A stretch of DNA of 64,000 nt from Azadirachta indica (GCA_022749755.1 CM040451.1:4788871-4852870), one strand, 5' to 3'; shown: positions 22,990 to 38,455, numbered from the stretch's first letter. The notes: generated by a model not told the origin, from the letters alone. Numbers and translations: made by a program.

Positions 22990-24290
22990 CTCTATAATTT
23001 TTCAAATTCAGCTTATTTAACTACGTACTCTATGCTCACATTTTTTATTTTCATTTATATAGACAATGGAGTCATTGCAACTAGAATTGCTGTAATCATC
23101 AACGTTTCTACAGTTATCTTTGTGGCAATTGCTATCTTCAGTGATTATGTCTTTTTTAACAGGATGAAGAAAAAGAAGGAAAGAATTAGAGGGGGAAGGA
23201 AAAGAATTGACTAAATACTATCTTTTTTTTCTCCGTTTTCTGTTTTACTATCAAATTATAAGCAAGGGTTACTAGAGCTAATAGATCATGGTTTCCTCTC
23301 GAAGAAAAAATTTTACAGTCATTGCTTCCCTTTTTATGGGTTTCCCAAAATTAATGAATATAATTTGTCAATTTTTACTAATGTAGTTCTAACTTGTTCT
23401 TAGCATTAATTGTGAAGATGTTGATGAATTCGATAATGTGGAATGCTTGCAATTCGACTCTGGAACCATTAGAGAAGCAACAAATAACTTTTCCATTGAT
23501 AATAAGCATGGACAAGGTAGATTTAGGGCTTTTTCCAAGGTAATTAAGCACGGGAAAGTGATTTACACCGTAAATTTAGAATACCTTGAAAGGGACTGAA
23601 ATTTCCTTTTTTAATTTGATTTTCAGGGTAGACTTGCTAATGGGCAAGAAATAGCAGTAAAGAGGTTGTCTAAAAATTCGAGACAAGGAGACACAAAATT
23701 TAAGAATGAGTTGATTTTGGCTGCAAAACTTTAGCATAGGAATTTGGTTAGGCTTCTAGGATTCTGCTTGGGAATAACTGAAAGGTTCCTTGTTTTTGAA
23801 TGCGAGCCCAATTCAAGTTTAGATAACTATATATTTAGTATGCTTGCAATCTTTTTCCTCGTGTTATTCATTCATTTATTTATTTTCCAAAGAAAAAGAC
23901 TATTTTTACGTGCAATTTCTCATATTCCAATAGTCTAAGAAAATAATAAGAAAGGGTGAGAAAATTTCATACAATTACTTATTCTGAATCACAAATCTTT
24001 TCAATCTAGTGATTTATAATTTATAAATTTATGGATTGAGAAAAGAGTTCATTCTTGATTGGAAAATACATTACTAAATCATAAAAAGTATAGCTCGAGA
24101 GATTCTTTATCTTTATGAACAATCTAGATTGCGTATCATTCATCGTGACTTGAAATCAAGTAATATTCTCTTAGGTGTAGAGATGATTATGAAAAATTCA
24201 AATTTTGCAATGGCTAGATTGTTTGAACTAATTCAAACTCAAGGCTATACAATTAGAATTGCGAGAACCTAGTGAGGATACAGGCTAGTT
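22990..24290 (+). pseudogene. CRK-type receptor kinase pseudogene 3 (partial)
   Basis: Starts inside the membrane exon (23060-23214; helix followed by RMKKKKER). Continues with the glycine-loop exon (about 23425-23540; GQGRFRAF, loop glycines lost), the invariant-Lys exon (23625-23838; [11 protein letters not shown], then a TAG replacing the Gln of KLQHRN) and the catalytic exon (24057-24270; IIHRDLKSSNILL kept, DFG changed to NFA, early TAA). No DUF26 ectodomain and no final exons are present. It is closest to pseudogene 2 (same intron text and membrane segment) and lies in the opposite orientation, so the two form an inverted pair around 21-22 kb. Confidence 0.85.
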
Positions 24291-24439
24291 GTTAGAGCCT
24301 TAAATCTTGTAGCGTGTAACATATTTGATGATGGCCTTACATTAAGTTGACAGGTTGCGAAATTTACAAGGCTGTACAGCAGGTCTCGGCAAATTGAAAT
24401 AAAGTTACGAGGCTATGAAGAATTATTATACTTCAGTAT

Positions 24440-25002
24440 TTAGTTTTTAAATATAGATTTGACGTCTATGAGAATAAAATACTAATATTTAAAGTAGACA
24501 AATTCTTACAAGGCAAATAGTGAAACCTACTTGAGATTAAGTGTAATTAAAGTATAGAGAATGAGAAAAAATTATAGAAGGGAAGGTTATAACAATTTTT
24601 TGCATGGTAATTTTTTTTTTCATTATTCTTTGCAACAATGATTTTTTTTCGACATAAGTTTCCTTTTTTTTTTTTTTTTTTACATATATACTTGTATTGT
24701 CAGTAAGGTATTTTTCTCCATTTATAGTTTTATTTATTACTTGCTATTTTTACTCCAAAGGATTTTCAAGGAATTTAAATTCTCAATAAGTGATATTAGA
24801 GTAAGCTTTTGTTACGAAGGAAATATGTCAATAAGTAGAATTTCAAACTTTGATATGAAAAACTTTGATGCGAGAACTAATTTTTGTCTTGTAAAAAACA
24901 TAATTCAATGAAATATTAATCGAATCTAAGCTATACAAGGTATTGAAGAGTAAATAAACCCCAAAGCCCATGCACTTAAAGCACCGTAAAGAGGATTGCA
25001 AA
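24440..25002 (+). mobile_element. Second copy of the non-autonomous LTR element, 5' part
   Basis: Inverted match to 15310-15920: LTR end, primer-binding site (AAGTGATATTAGAG near 24787) and start of the internal region, ending in GAGGATTGCAAA. It is interrupted by the copia element at 25003 and resumes at 30261. It lies directly downstream of CRK pseudogene 3. A poly(T) run of about 20 lies at 24668-24690. Confidence 0.65.
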
Positions 25003-25206
25003 AGTTAATGTCAAATAATAAGTTCAACAAAGACGGCACCGAAATGTTCAAGTTCAAAATGTCCATCACCGACATTGATTTTTGTCTTTCAAATACATGT
25101 GCTCCTTCATAACCAGCGGATTGATTCTTTGTGTTTGTATATAAATATGCTCGTAAACATTGTTTAAAATCATAAAATACAAATCATTTTTCTTCTAAAA
25201 ACAACA
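25003..25206 (+). repeat. Copia 5' LTR
   Basis: Pairs with 30053-30255. First base A instead of T (AGTTAATG versus TGTTAATG); ends AAAACAACA. It contains a TATA-like TATATAAATATGC near 25137. Confidence 0.88.
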
Positions 25207-25988
25207 TGGTATCATAGCCAACATTTTAATTTTTTCCGACAAATTATTTTGCAAATCAACTCTTCTCTTCTGCAGCAAATCAATCCCTACAAATCAAATC
25301 ATCAGTAGGTTATCACTATCGTCACTGTTCGCATGTACAATACACGCGCCACCATTTTAGCTATGCGTGAAGTTCATGCACCTCCTTCTGATGCTCCTTT
25401 TTCAGCACTGCTACTTCTGTAAACCTCAGAAGTCACTGGCCAACCAATCCGTGTGCTTTACTTTGTCACACATGCCAACAATCGACAAATTGAAAGCATT
25501 TCTCTCGTCGATCTCGTGATCTCCGATCTGCCCAGTGTTAGTGCATTTTTCATCACTGCCAGCACCATTCTACTCAAAATCAATCCCTCATTATTGCTAT
25601 CCTCTTCCTTCTTCACCTACTGTTGTCGATTCCTCAAACGAGGACGTAGACCAATAGTGCCACCATCCACCTCTGTTTGAGCATTTTCTAACACATAAGT
25701 TGACATCACTGTCTAAATCAATTCCGTGGACCTTCGATTTGATCTATTTCTGATGAATAGCAGATCCTTATTATCTCCATCCTTCAACAAGTGTTTCCAA
25801 AGCTACTGGCTTTCTTCTCTGTTACGGCTCACCTTGAAGAAGATTATTTCTAATCTTGTGTGTTTCTAAATTTAAGGTCCATTTCATTCTGCCTCTTTTT
25901 TTTTTTTTCCTTAATTTGAATAACATAGACAAATCAGATGTCTCTTAGCCTATTGTAATTCAATCAAACGGACATAATTATCCCTTTT

Positions 25989-26850
25989 GGGCCCATGCTA
26001 TGTCAAGTTTTCTCAAAAGGAGACGTCTTTGGAAGTATGTCGCTAGTCTCATCACCCAACCTGTCAAGGAGCATAACGAAATTGATGAAAAATATGCAGA
26101 TCGATTGGCAGACTGGGAATAGTAAAAATCATCAAATTCTTACACGATTTGGTAATACATCTATTCCATCTATTCATCTTCAATTCGGAAAATTTCAGAT
26201 TGCAAAAGCAGCGTGGGATTTTCTTGCTTATCAATATAATGCTACAGATTTATCACATCAATATCAAATTTTATGCAAACTTCGTCAAATGCGTCAAGAA
26301 CCCAGCTAATCTATCTCCGAATTTCACTCTCAAATGCAATTTTTGTGGTATCAATTATCTCTTTCAGAACCAAAATGGACAAGTTTCGGAGATGTAGCTA
26401 AATTTAAAACCTACAAAAACGAGCAGACACTAATGATTTTTCTCATGTCTTTGCATGACACCTTTGAACCTACTCGAGCATCTCTACTTTATCAACAACC
26501 TTTACCTATTCTTGACAAAGCTGTGGACAAGCTCATGTAAGAAGATACCCATTAAATCATTTTCAAAAACCTCACATGGATATAGTACTTGCTACATCAT
26601 TTGCTACTCCAACATTTACTCCATAAAAATTATCTTATCCTTATTTTAAGGAAACTGGACATATGTTACTTAACTATCCAAAAAGGAAATGCCGTGTCTG
26701 TTAAAAAAAAAAAGGCCCTAAACATTTTGCTCAGGATTGTCCACAACAAAGGAAACCAATTTAAAGTCCTTCAACTCGGTCATCTTTTCGCTGCTGTTAC
26801 TAACAACTGTTCTATCAAAAGTCAATCTGAACAATCTTCTACCTCTACAT
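25989..26850 (+). pseudogene. Copia gag region
   Basis: Reads SSFLKRRRLWKYVASLI and IDEKYADRLADWE, the N-terminal gag motif of plant copia elements, then TAG TAA. Shifted frames follow. The CCHC zinc knuckle is recognisable at about 26645-26755 (KHFAQDC) but is broken by a TAA and a poly(A) run. Gag would form the particle shell; this copy cannot. Confidence 0.75.
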
Positions 26851-26959
26851 AATTCATAATCCAAGATGTAGAATTTCTTCTCTAACAGCTTCTACAAAAA
26901 TCTGGTAACTCTTTCATTTTTGCGTCCTCTATTACCTCATGTACATCCTCTTGATACTT

Positions 26960-28600
26960 TAATTCTGCATGTTGTAATCATATGACTGCAGACTCAACTA
27001 TCTTTTTATCAAAAGTCACCACTACTCATTTACTAGTTATTCAAACTACCAATGGGTCGTCTATGAATGTTAGTCACTTAAGACATGTCTCTCTACCCAA
27101 TCTCTTTTTATCGGATATGTATCTTATACCCAAGCTAGCCTTAAATCTCTTATCTATTGGACAAATTTGTGATGTTGGTCTTAACATTCTGTTTATCCTT
27201 TCTAGTTGTTATGTGCAAGATCTAAAGACTAGTCAGATGTTTGGGATAGGCGGTAAAGTCGGATGTTTGTTTGAACTCATTACATTGCATCTTCCTTCCA
27301 CCTACAAATCCAATCATCAGTCTATTACCTCTACCACCTCAGCTCCCTCCTTAAATCTTTGGTACTCTCGATTGGGACATATATCACTTAGTCATTTTCG
27401 TCCACTAATTTCTAGTGGTGTTTTCGATAATGTATTACAAAATCATTTTGATTGTGTTTCTTGTTATTTAGCAAAACATACTGCCTTACCATTCAATAAT
27501 AGTAATTTTCCTTCTCAAACTCTATTTGATTTAATTTATTATAATATGTAGGGTCCTTCATCTAATTTTGCAATGGGAGATTCTAAATATTTTGTTATAT
27601 TCATTAATGATTATTCTTGTTATACTTGATTATATCTCATGAAACATAGATTTGAACTCTTTCAAATTTATCGTAGTTTTGCTATAATACTAAAAACACA
27701 ATTTTCTTATCTCATTAAAACCTTTCATACTAATAATGCTATAGAATATAGGGATTCTAAGTTCTTACAACTTCTTCAAGACAATAGTACAATTTGTCAT
27801 CCTTCTTGTCCTAGCACGTCTCAACAAAATGTCAGAGCAGAATGAAAATATAGACATATTTTAGAAGTTGTTCGAAGCCTTATTATCTCTGCTTCTTGTC
27901 CTGAATACTTTTAGGGGGAAGTTGCTCTTACAGTAGTTTATATCATTAATCAAATACCTTCAACAATTATAGATAACAAATCCCCTTATGAACGACTTTG
28001 TAGAACCTCATCCAATTACAATTTTTTTAAGGTATTTGGATGTGCTTGTTTTGTTCTTCTCCAACCTTATAAATGCACCAAATCAGAACCTCAGGCACGA
28101 CTTTGTTGTTTTCTAGGATATAGGATAGAACATAAAGGTTATAGGTGTTAGGATCCCATGTCCAATCGACTTCACATGTCTCAACATGTTATTTTCTAGG
28201 AACATAAAATGTTTTCCTCTTTATCCACCTTCCGAGCGGACTATCCTACTACTCCATTCTTTATTAATAACTCTTTTAAATTGTTTCCTGATGAACCTAA
28301 TACAGATAATTCTACTGAGCAACTAACAGACATAACCACCATATTACCGCCTACTCCTAAGCAATCAACTTCGTCTCTTGGATCCGACTCACATCACTCT
28401 TCAACTCTTGAGGCCTCTTCTTCAGACACAATGCTTCTAGTTCATCAATCAATTAGAATAAGAGAATTACCCATTAAACTTCGAGATTATTATAGTTGTT
28501 CCACTACGATTGCTTTATATGAGCCTCAATTCTATTCAGAGGCATATTCTAACCCTGCTTGGCAACAAGTGATGGTAGAAAAACTACAAGCTCTTGAAGA
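26960..28600 (+). pseudogene. Copia protease and integrase region
   Basis: The frame at 26982-27551 holds the pre-integrase module (LWYSRLGHISLSHF, then FDCVSCYLAKHT with the CxxC pair). The integrase core follows, with stops at 27549, 27627, 27843 and 27913 (HTNNAIEYRDSKF, then YIINQIPSTIIDNKSPYERL). The linker 28209-28613 is open and Ser/Thr-rich. It would cut and join element DNA to the host chromosome. Confidence 0.8.
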
Positions 28601-30039
28601 ATCTAACACTTAGGATCTAATTGATCTCTCACAAAGCAAAACTGCAGTTGATTGTAAATAGGTTTACAAAATCAAAATCAAGGCTGATCGCTCTGTTGAA
28701 AGATACAAGACAAGACTTGTTGCTAAAGATTTTACACAAAAATATGAGATAGATTACAAAGAAACCTTTGCCTTAGTTGCTTGCAAGACTTCCATACAAT
28801 GCCCAGTAGTTGTAGCTGCTACACAACGATAGACACTATTTCAAATGAATGTCAAAAATATTTTTCTTAATGGCAATCTCATTGAAGAAGTTTATATGAA
28901 GCTCCTATTGGATATTCACATCCTCCTCACAAGGTGTGCAAACTTCGTCGTGCTTTATATGGTCTCAAACAAGCTCCACGTGCTTGATTCTCGAAATTCA
29001 GTACTACAATTAAACAATATGGTTTTCACTCTAGTTTTCATGATCAGCTGTCTTTCTCCAATGTACAAAACATGACAACATTCTTTTGTTATTATATGTA
29101 GATGATATGATTATTACTGATGATGATTTTAAAGGTTTCTCTGAACTGAAAGTCATTCTTCAACAACATTTTGAAATGAAAGATCTTGGTCATCTCACTT
29201 ATTTTCTTGGTCTTGAGATATTTTCTAACTCCGACGGATATTATCTATCTCAATTAAATATGCATCGAACCTTTTAGCTAAAGTTGGCTTAACTAATAGT
29301 AAGACTACACCAACTCTTCTCAAATTCAAATGCCAAACTCACACCACATTATAGAACTCCACTCTTTGATGCTAGCCTTTATAGACAATTGGTTGGCAAC
29401 ATGATATATCTTATTATCACACGTCTAGATATTTCTCATGTTGTTCATATTATCAGTCAGTATATGTCTGCACCTTGCTTCACCTTTTATGCTACTGTTC
29501 TCCATATTCTTTGTTACATCAAGGGCACTATATTTCATGGAATGCACTTCTTCACACATTCCACTCTCCAACTACATGCTTACTCTGATGCAAATTAGGA
29601 TAGAGATCTCATTAATTGATGTTCCACCATTAAATGTGTGTATTTTTAGGTGATTCATTCATTTCCTAGAGATGATTCTGTTGTTGCACGCTCTAATACT
29701 AAGGCAGAATATCATGCCCTTGCTTACACCACTCAAGAAATTATTTGACTTCACTAGCTAATACATGATATGAGAGTCATTTCTGAACATCCTACATCAC
29801 TTTTTTGTGATAATCATAATGCTATTCAAATTGCTCATAATGATGTTTTTCATGAATGTACTAAACATATCGAGACTGATTGTCATTTTATTCGCCAGTA
29901 TATTTTACAAGGGTATATCACACTGCATCTAATATCATCCTTTGATCAACTTGCTGATGTTTTCACCAAATACCATCCTCTTGAACGCTTCCGTAACTTG
30001 GTTTCCAAACTTAAGCTTGCCTCCATGAAGCCGTCTTGA
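28601..30039 (+). pseudogene. Copia reverse transcriptase and RNase H region
   Basis: The RT start reads VYKIKIKADRSVERYKTRLV and FTQKYEIDYKETFA. The catalytic YVDDM is at 29095-29109. RNase H follows, with SNTKAEYHAL, LFCDNHNAIQIA and HIETDCHFIR, and ends at 30039 just before the polypurine tract. In-frame stops occur at 28612, 28660 and 28831, and frames change between 28850 and 29400. Dead copy. Confidence 0.85.
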
Positions 30040-30052
30040 GTTTGCGGGGGGA

Positions 30053-30255
30053 TGTTAATGTTGAATAATAAGTTCAACAAAGACAGCACTAAAATGTTCA
30101 AGTTCAAAATGTCCATCACCGGCATTGATTTTTGTCTTCCAAATACATATGCTCCTCCGTAACTAACGGATTGATTTTTGTGTTTGTATATAAATATGCT
30201 TGTAAACATTGTTTAAAATCATAAAATACAAATCATTTTTCTTCTAAAAACAATA
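30053..30255 (+). repeat. Copia 3' LTR
   Basis: Starts TGTTAATGTTGAATAAT after GCGGGGGGA and ends AAAACAATA, followed by GCGAA. Confidence 0.88.
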
Positions 30256-30260
30256 GCGAA

Positions 30261-30390
30261 AAAGAATGAAACAGGTTCATCAAATGGCTTTAAATGAAAA
30301 TAGTAATAATATCATCAGTGATGTGTCTCTTTTTTCCATGAAAGATAGTGATTGCATCTAAGATAGATGGAGATATCCTCACAATTTTGC
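30261..30390 (+). mobile_element. Continuation of the interrupted LTR element
   Basis: Inverted match to about 15180-15320 (AATGAAACAGGTTCA, then GTGTCTC and GATAGATGGAGATATCCTC). This proves that the copia landed inside this older element. Confidence 0.7.
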
Positions 30391-30429
30391 ATGTAGCCAA
30401 GGATGTTTTGAGTGCAACTTGTGCATGGG

Positions 30430-32200
30430 CACCAACAATGGCAAAGATAAGGTTAATTTCTAAAAGGGCCAAGATGCAATGATGTAAAATTTGCAGAGGC
30501 CAAAACAATAAAAATATACTATAAAAGATCATAGTTGGTAATTTTTATCCAAAAACTTCAAATTTTTTATGAGACTGTCAACCTCAACATAGCTCCACCA
30601 TTGGCCGCCACTTGACACAGCCACTATAGAGTCGTCAAGGCTAACTTGACATTGGTGGATCAATTTTTTTAAAAGGAATTACATTACATAAGGAAAAAAG
30701 ATAAATTAATAAATTAATATTTTTTATAAATATTTTGTCTATTTAAAATTTGTAAATTGTTGGGGTAAAATAATACTTACTTGATCAACAATGGTCAATT
30801 GTTAAAATTGACAGAAAATATTAATAGTGTAGGGGTTACTTTGAATTTATTTTCAAACGTTCGGTGTGAATAAATTATTGTCTAAAAATCATAAGGATAG
30901 TAAAAAATTAATCCAAAGATTAAAAGTAAAATTCTAAAACATCAAAAAGAGGAAAAAGTACTTATAAGCTCTTAAGGTTTGGTCTTTTATACTTATTAGT
31001 CTTAATAGTTTAAAAAATATCCATGAAAGTTTTAATTTATTAAAAATAACAGTTATACCCCTATTTACCAGTAACTAACAAAAATTAATTTTAGATTATT
31101 AAGTAAAAAATTATACTAACAATAATAATTGTAAGTGTTATTTGATAACATGTTGACAATTAAATATTTAATTAAAATATAACTTTATTTATTTTACAAT
31201 ATATTACAAATTAATACTAATTAAAATTACAAAATAAATAAAATGAAATATAAATAAATTAATTTATCCCCGAATTTTGACTCAATTAATTCTTCTTTGC
31301 AAGATATTTTATTCATGAATAACTTAATTATCAAATTCCTACTGTGTTGTCATGCTAGTTATTTTCTAGAATGTCAATTTCGTATTATACTGTATGCACA
31401 GATCATCTCCCATTAGGCCGTTACTTCCATGCTGAAATTACTAAATCAAATTTTTTTTTTTTTAAATTTTCTCTACTATAATCTGTTGGGGGCAAGCAAT
31501 ACTTGTGGAAATTAATTGACCTGACTAATACAGAAATTTTAATGATAAATCAATGATAGTCAATTACTCATTTTATCTGTTACGAATCTTTTATACATTT
31601 GGTCCACACATCAATGCAATTATAATAAGAAATCGTTCTTCTTCTTCCTCCAATTTCACATAAGAGCATCTCTATCGCATGCAAAAGATAAGGCCATTTT
31701 CATTTCAAAAAATTTCAACTTTTTAAGATAAAGTATGCTGCGGATATACCAAAATTGTTGGAAAGAAATACTCTGTCTCATACCAGAATATGAAAACAAA
31801 CTTAGTACAACCTTACTTTCTTGCCCACTCATCTCTTCAGGGCATTTTGCAAAAACATGATCAGCTAGAAATTGGAATGGTGCTGTAAAGGGAACAATGT
31901 TGTGTCCCAACTCATCCACCCACAATGATTTATTTAAAACAAATCAAACTTCAGGAAATACAGTGCCTCGAATATTGCCATTAAAATTGAAGCACAACTC
32001 TTCATAATTTTGCTTGTCTTCAACCACATCAGTTTGCAAACCCTAACCCCTCACCAATTGGAAGCCATATACAAGATACTACCATAATGAAGAAGTCTTA
32101 CGGTTTCTCATAATTTAGAAGTGAATCCAACAGATTAAACGATAAGCTTTTATTAAAGTTTCATCATTTATTGTCAAATACTTGTGTGGCAGATATCTCT
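30430..32200. repeat. Left arm of inverted duplication: 3' flank of the intact CRK
   Basis: Matches the reverse complement of about 43600-45290, downstream of CRK pseudogene 6: short blocks (for example 'agatgagtgggc', 'tttgcaaaa') plus a long AT-rich tail. No gene. Part at 30500-30660 resembles a dispersed repeat also seen at 45100-45290 and 50130-50230 ('cttgggcccc' type). A polyadenylation region for the CRK would lie just below 32208. Confidence 0.7.
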
Positions 32201-32207
32201 TTCGTAG

Positions 32208-35219
<3,012 letters not shown>

Positions 35220-35376
35220 TTGGAATCTCAGTTTTCGGAACATGAAGTATTTTCTTTTATTTTATTGTTTTATGTGTTTTTAAAAATGTTAGTGATGAGA
35301 TAGTGAGATTTGTCAAATTAAAGTTGGAAACGAGAACAAACGTATGAGTTGGGTGGGAAGACTTCCCTGTTCACAG

Positions 35377-35460
35377 AGTCAACAAAGTGAAGTCAAGACA
35401 ATTAATTGCTTATGTTCTCGCAGAAAATAAAAATGAACTTAGCGGAAAATTCCGAGTCAA
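35377..35460 (-). promoter_or_regulatory. W-box cluster upstream of the intact CRK
   Basis: Minus-strand TTGACT cores at 35382-35377, 35396-35391 and 35460-35455, about 160-240 bp before the start codon. TTGACY is the WRKY-binding core, and CRK genes are typically induced by pathogen signals. The text TTGACTTCACTTTGTTGACT is conserved upstream of CRK pseudogene 6 (40006-40025), so the spacing has been kept. Confidence 0.6.
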
Positions 35461-35479
35461 GTGCGTTGAAAGTTAGACC

Positions 35480-36829
35480 AGGGCAACGACATTAAATGGA
35501 AAATTCCGCCAGTACGCTGGTGTCGAAATAAAATTGGACTTCATCTGTACACGCGGCATCTCCTTATTTTAAAGAAAGTTAATTTAAGAAATTTAACACA
35601 TTTTAAAATTAAAAAATATATATTTATATATTTACATCGAAAATTTAAGATTTCAATATCACTCGTTAAAAAATCGTTTGAATCAATTTTCTAGAGAGTG
35701 AATAATGCTCTCATTGCTTATTTCAAAAAAAATTATTTATTAATAAACATGAAGAAAATATGATATATATATATATATAAAAATTCTAATTTTCTTATTT
35801 TAATAATATTAAGAGTTCTAATAAAATTTGAAATGTATAATTTTAGTTCTCTTTTTTAATAAAAATTTCTTTGAAGTGATAGTTTTACTAATTAATCAGA
35901 CTCACTTATATCACGTTAGATTAAAATCTTTCCTAATCTAAGCTGAACAATGGAACTATTTAAATATGAGGCCAGTTAACATGAAACTCATTCGCTGAAT
36001 AGGCCTAAAACTACTTTTCCAAACAATATACATATATATATATATATATCCTTACTAAATATACATTTTTGAAGAATTTGATATGCCAACTACGTTTCAT
36101 CTATACCCTTCAAATAAAGGTAAATAATATGTGAAAGCTAATTCTTTTAATAAATTGTATATGTAACTAAATTTTTTTATGCTCTACTTATTTTTATGTT
36201 GAGTTATATAATAAACTAATTTATTATTAAAAAAATAACTAAAAGATATTTAAGGTTTAACACAAATAGTAAATCTGTTAATAAGACATGTAAAATTCTT
36301 TTTATGGTCGTTAAAATTGTGGTCCTACAAACTAAAATTTCCTCTCTATCACATAAATACCGACACACGATTCTTCTTCCTTTTTTGTTTTTTTCCAAAT
36401 TTTCTAAACGTTAGTGAGAAGATTGAAACAAGGTGTGAAGACGCAAAATGTGAGTGGGGAGAACAAGTTTGTCATATGTTCACATAGCCAATAACGTGAA
36501 GTCAAGCCAATAAATTGTCAATGTTCTAATGGAAAAACAAGTACACAAAATCTAAGTCCAATTTGTGGAAAGTTAGATGAGAGAAATGACTCAAATGAGA
36601 AATTGACCACTTTGCTATCAAAGCAAGAGATTAGGGATATAGCATATATTAATAAGACTGATAATGCCCATAATATTGAGGCCCAAATAAACTTCCATGC
36701 TAGCCAATCCAAAGCATGCAAGTCAAAATTCACGACTAGGTCAGCTGACTGTCACGTGCTAGAAATTGAAGCAGAATTCTAGTTACGTGCGACACTTGAA
36801 CAAGCTGATTTACACTGCCCAAGTAAACC
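35480..36829. other. Intergenic region with a second, decayed CRK promoter copy
   Basis: Sequence at about 36400-36560 (GAACAA, GTTCACA, GTGAAGTCAAG, CAATAAATTG, TGTTCT, GAAAGTTAGA) repeats the layout of the CRK promoter at 35330-35490 with many changes, but no CRK exon follows it. (AT)n runs lie at 35765-35780 and 36030-36050. Otherwise no gene. Confidence 0.5.
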
Positions 36830-37240
36830 TTAATTTACCCCAAAATCAATTTTTGTGTGTGTGTTACAAGAAGCGACGTGAGATGTGTCAATTTGGTGCT
36901 CAAATTTGGGAGCAAAATAGAGAAAAAGAAGAAGCAACGTGAGAAGTAATTTGGGAAGAGAGAATGGGTCTTGTTTTCATTACACTTCACTATACAATAT
37001 ATATGTACAAATAGATGGCCATGATTCAATTGACTCAAGCACTTTCAATGTCCAAAATTATTCACATTTACATAATTTACATGAAAATAAGAAAAGATCC
37101 TACCTACCACCACTTCCTCTACTTTGGGCCTATTGGATCACACTTCTAAAGAAACCAAGCCTAGCTACTAAATCATGTCATATGCTGTCCAGCTTGCCCC
37201 CTTTTATGTGCTTTGTTGCCCAGCCCAAATGATGCTTCAA
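36830..37240 (-). mobile_element. Possible solo LTR remnant
   Basis: On the minus strand the sequence looks like a plant LTR: GGCCCAAAGTAGAGGAAG, a TATATATTGTATAG core about 140 bp on, then a pyrimidine-rich leader (CCATTCTCTCTTCCC, TTGCTTCTTCTTTTTC). No partner LTR, primer site or target duplication was found, and the exact ends are unclear. Confidence 0.3.
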
Positions 37241-37244
37241 ATGA

Positions 37245-37520
37245 TGCTTGAGGTGGTTGCTTCCAAGGGCCGTTGACCTGCTCAGCCTCGTGTTGCCACG
37301 GTAGGAAGTCAGGCACGCTCCCGTCCCGCTCCGCTCACCCCTGAACGGCTCTCGAAATCTTGTGTTTGCTCGCGGGTTACTGTTCATCTGCGAGTGTGGG
37401 CTCTCCATCGAGAGGGTAGGCGACTCCAGAACTTGGGCGCGCTTGTTCTGCGAGGAGTACGCTCTCGTACTCTTGCGCTTTCAACTGTTCCACTTCCGAA
37501 TCGGCGGCACGTGACATGAC
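37245..37520. other. GC- and CpG-rich island of unknown origin
   Basis: About 275 bp with dense CpG (for example CTCGCGGGTT, GGGCGCGC, GAATCGGCGGCACGTG), against very AT-rich neighbours. A minus-strand open frame crosses part of it (37178-37408) but resembles no family. It matches no plastid or rRNA sequence I recognise. Confidence 0.5.
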
Positions 37521-37550
37521 TCACTTACTTATCTAGAAAGAAAAAAATTA

Positions 37551-38455
37551 GGCCTCTTTGATTTGCAATTTTAAAATTATTCTAAAACTTTTATTTTTAA
37601 AGTATTTTTTATTTTTGAAGTATTTTTCCGGTTACATTAAATATTTAGATATATTTTTTAAAAAAAATATTTTAGTGTTAATAAATTCCTAAAATAAAAT
37701 TAATTATGATATAAAATAAATGGAGATATTATAAAATAAGAATAAGTGAATTCTATTAACATTTTGAGATGTATTTCGAATACTCATATTTTAATAAAAT
37801 TTTATATTACAATATTTTTTAATCTATTTGGCTCTTATATGACAAGATTATTATACCAAAAAAATGAGCAACTAAGTTATTGTGGTTCAAAGAATATATT
37901 GCAGTTGGAAAAGTTAAAACGAAATTACAATTATAAAAGATATTGTTTTGAGCACAAAACAATATATTTTTGTCGATTGTTTTAGATTTTTACTTTTATA
38001 TATTTTTTCATCAATTCTTTTACTTTTAAAATCAATCAATTTTGAATTTTATTTCAAAGAAAAAAAGGTTGTGCTGTGATATCAATTTTTTAAGCGCATA
38101 GAAGCAAAATAAGGCTCTTGATAAAATGACGTTTAATTGAGACTATTTTGATATTTGTAGGAGTGTGCAATGTAAAATTTAATTTTAAAATGTATTAAAT
38201 GAGCTTGCAAAGTAAAAGATTACTTATCATTAATGTAAGAAAATATAACAAAAGATAAGTTTTGTACTTTTGGAAATCCAGTAAGGTGCTAACCATTAAT
38301 AGTGGAGGTCCTCAATGGAAAAAAGGACATGCACAAGTGCTTCCCTAGAAAGCACTTCTAGAAATTATTGAATTTTTTCAAGTAATTTTGTTTGTCAAAG
38401 CCAAGTACACTTACAAAGTACTATTAGTATAAAAAAGTATTTATCCAAGCCATCC
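37551..38455 (+). repeat. Dispersed element, copy 1 (possible PIF/Harbinger-like)
   Basis: Begins TTA-GGCCTCTTTGATTTG and ends near CCAAGCCATCCC-TAA, weak PIF-like ends. The stretch from about 37786 matches 49170-49830 on the other strand (TTACAATATTTTTTAATCTA, GCTCTTATAT, TTTTAAAATCAATC, TGATATCA). No transposase frame. Confidence 0.5.

Larger units (their letters stand above)
25003..30255 (+). mobile_element. Ty1/copia retrotransposon, complete but inactive
   Basis: Length 5.25 kb with 204-bp and 203-bp LTRs, PBS TGGTATCATAGCC at 25207, and polypurine tract GCGGGGGGA at 30044-30052. Target duplication GCAAA (24998-25002) and GCGAA (30256-30260). The uninterrupted site exists in the paralogous LTR element near 15320. 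The order gag - protease - integrase - reverse transcriptase - RNase H, with integrase before reverse transcriptase, marks it as copia. Every domain carries stops or shifts. The LTRs differ at several sites, so the insertion is not recent. Confidence 0.92.

Noticed and set aside
35243..35243. Upstream ATG as the start of the intact CRK
   Set aside because: In frame, but the equivalent ATG in pseudogene 6 is followed by a stop within five codons, while the second ATG is conserved and is followed at once by the signal peptide.
36518..36733. Minus-strand hydrophobic frame as a membrane protein
   Set aside because: Short, unsupported by splice sites or homologs, and overlaps the decayed CRK promoter copy.
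37270..37310. 5S rRNA or Cassandra-type match (CCTCGTGTTGC)
   Set aside because: Only about 11 bases match the 5S 3' end; the surrounding bases do not follow 5S sequence or its internal promoter.
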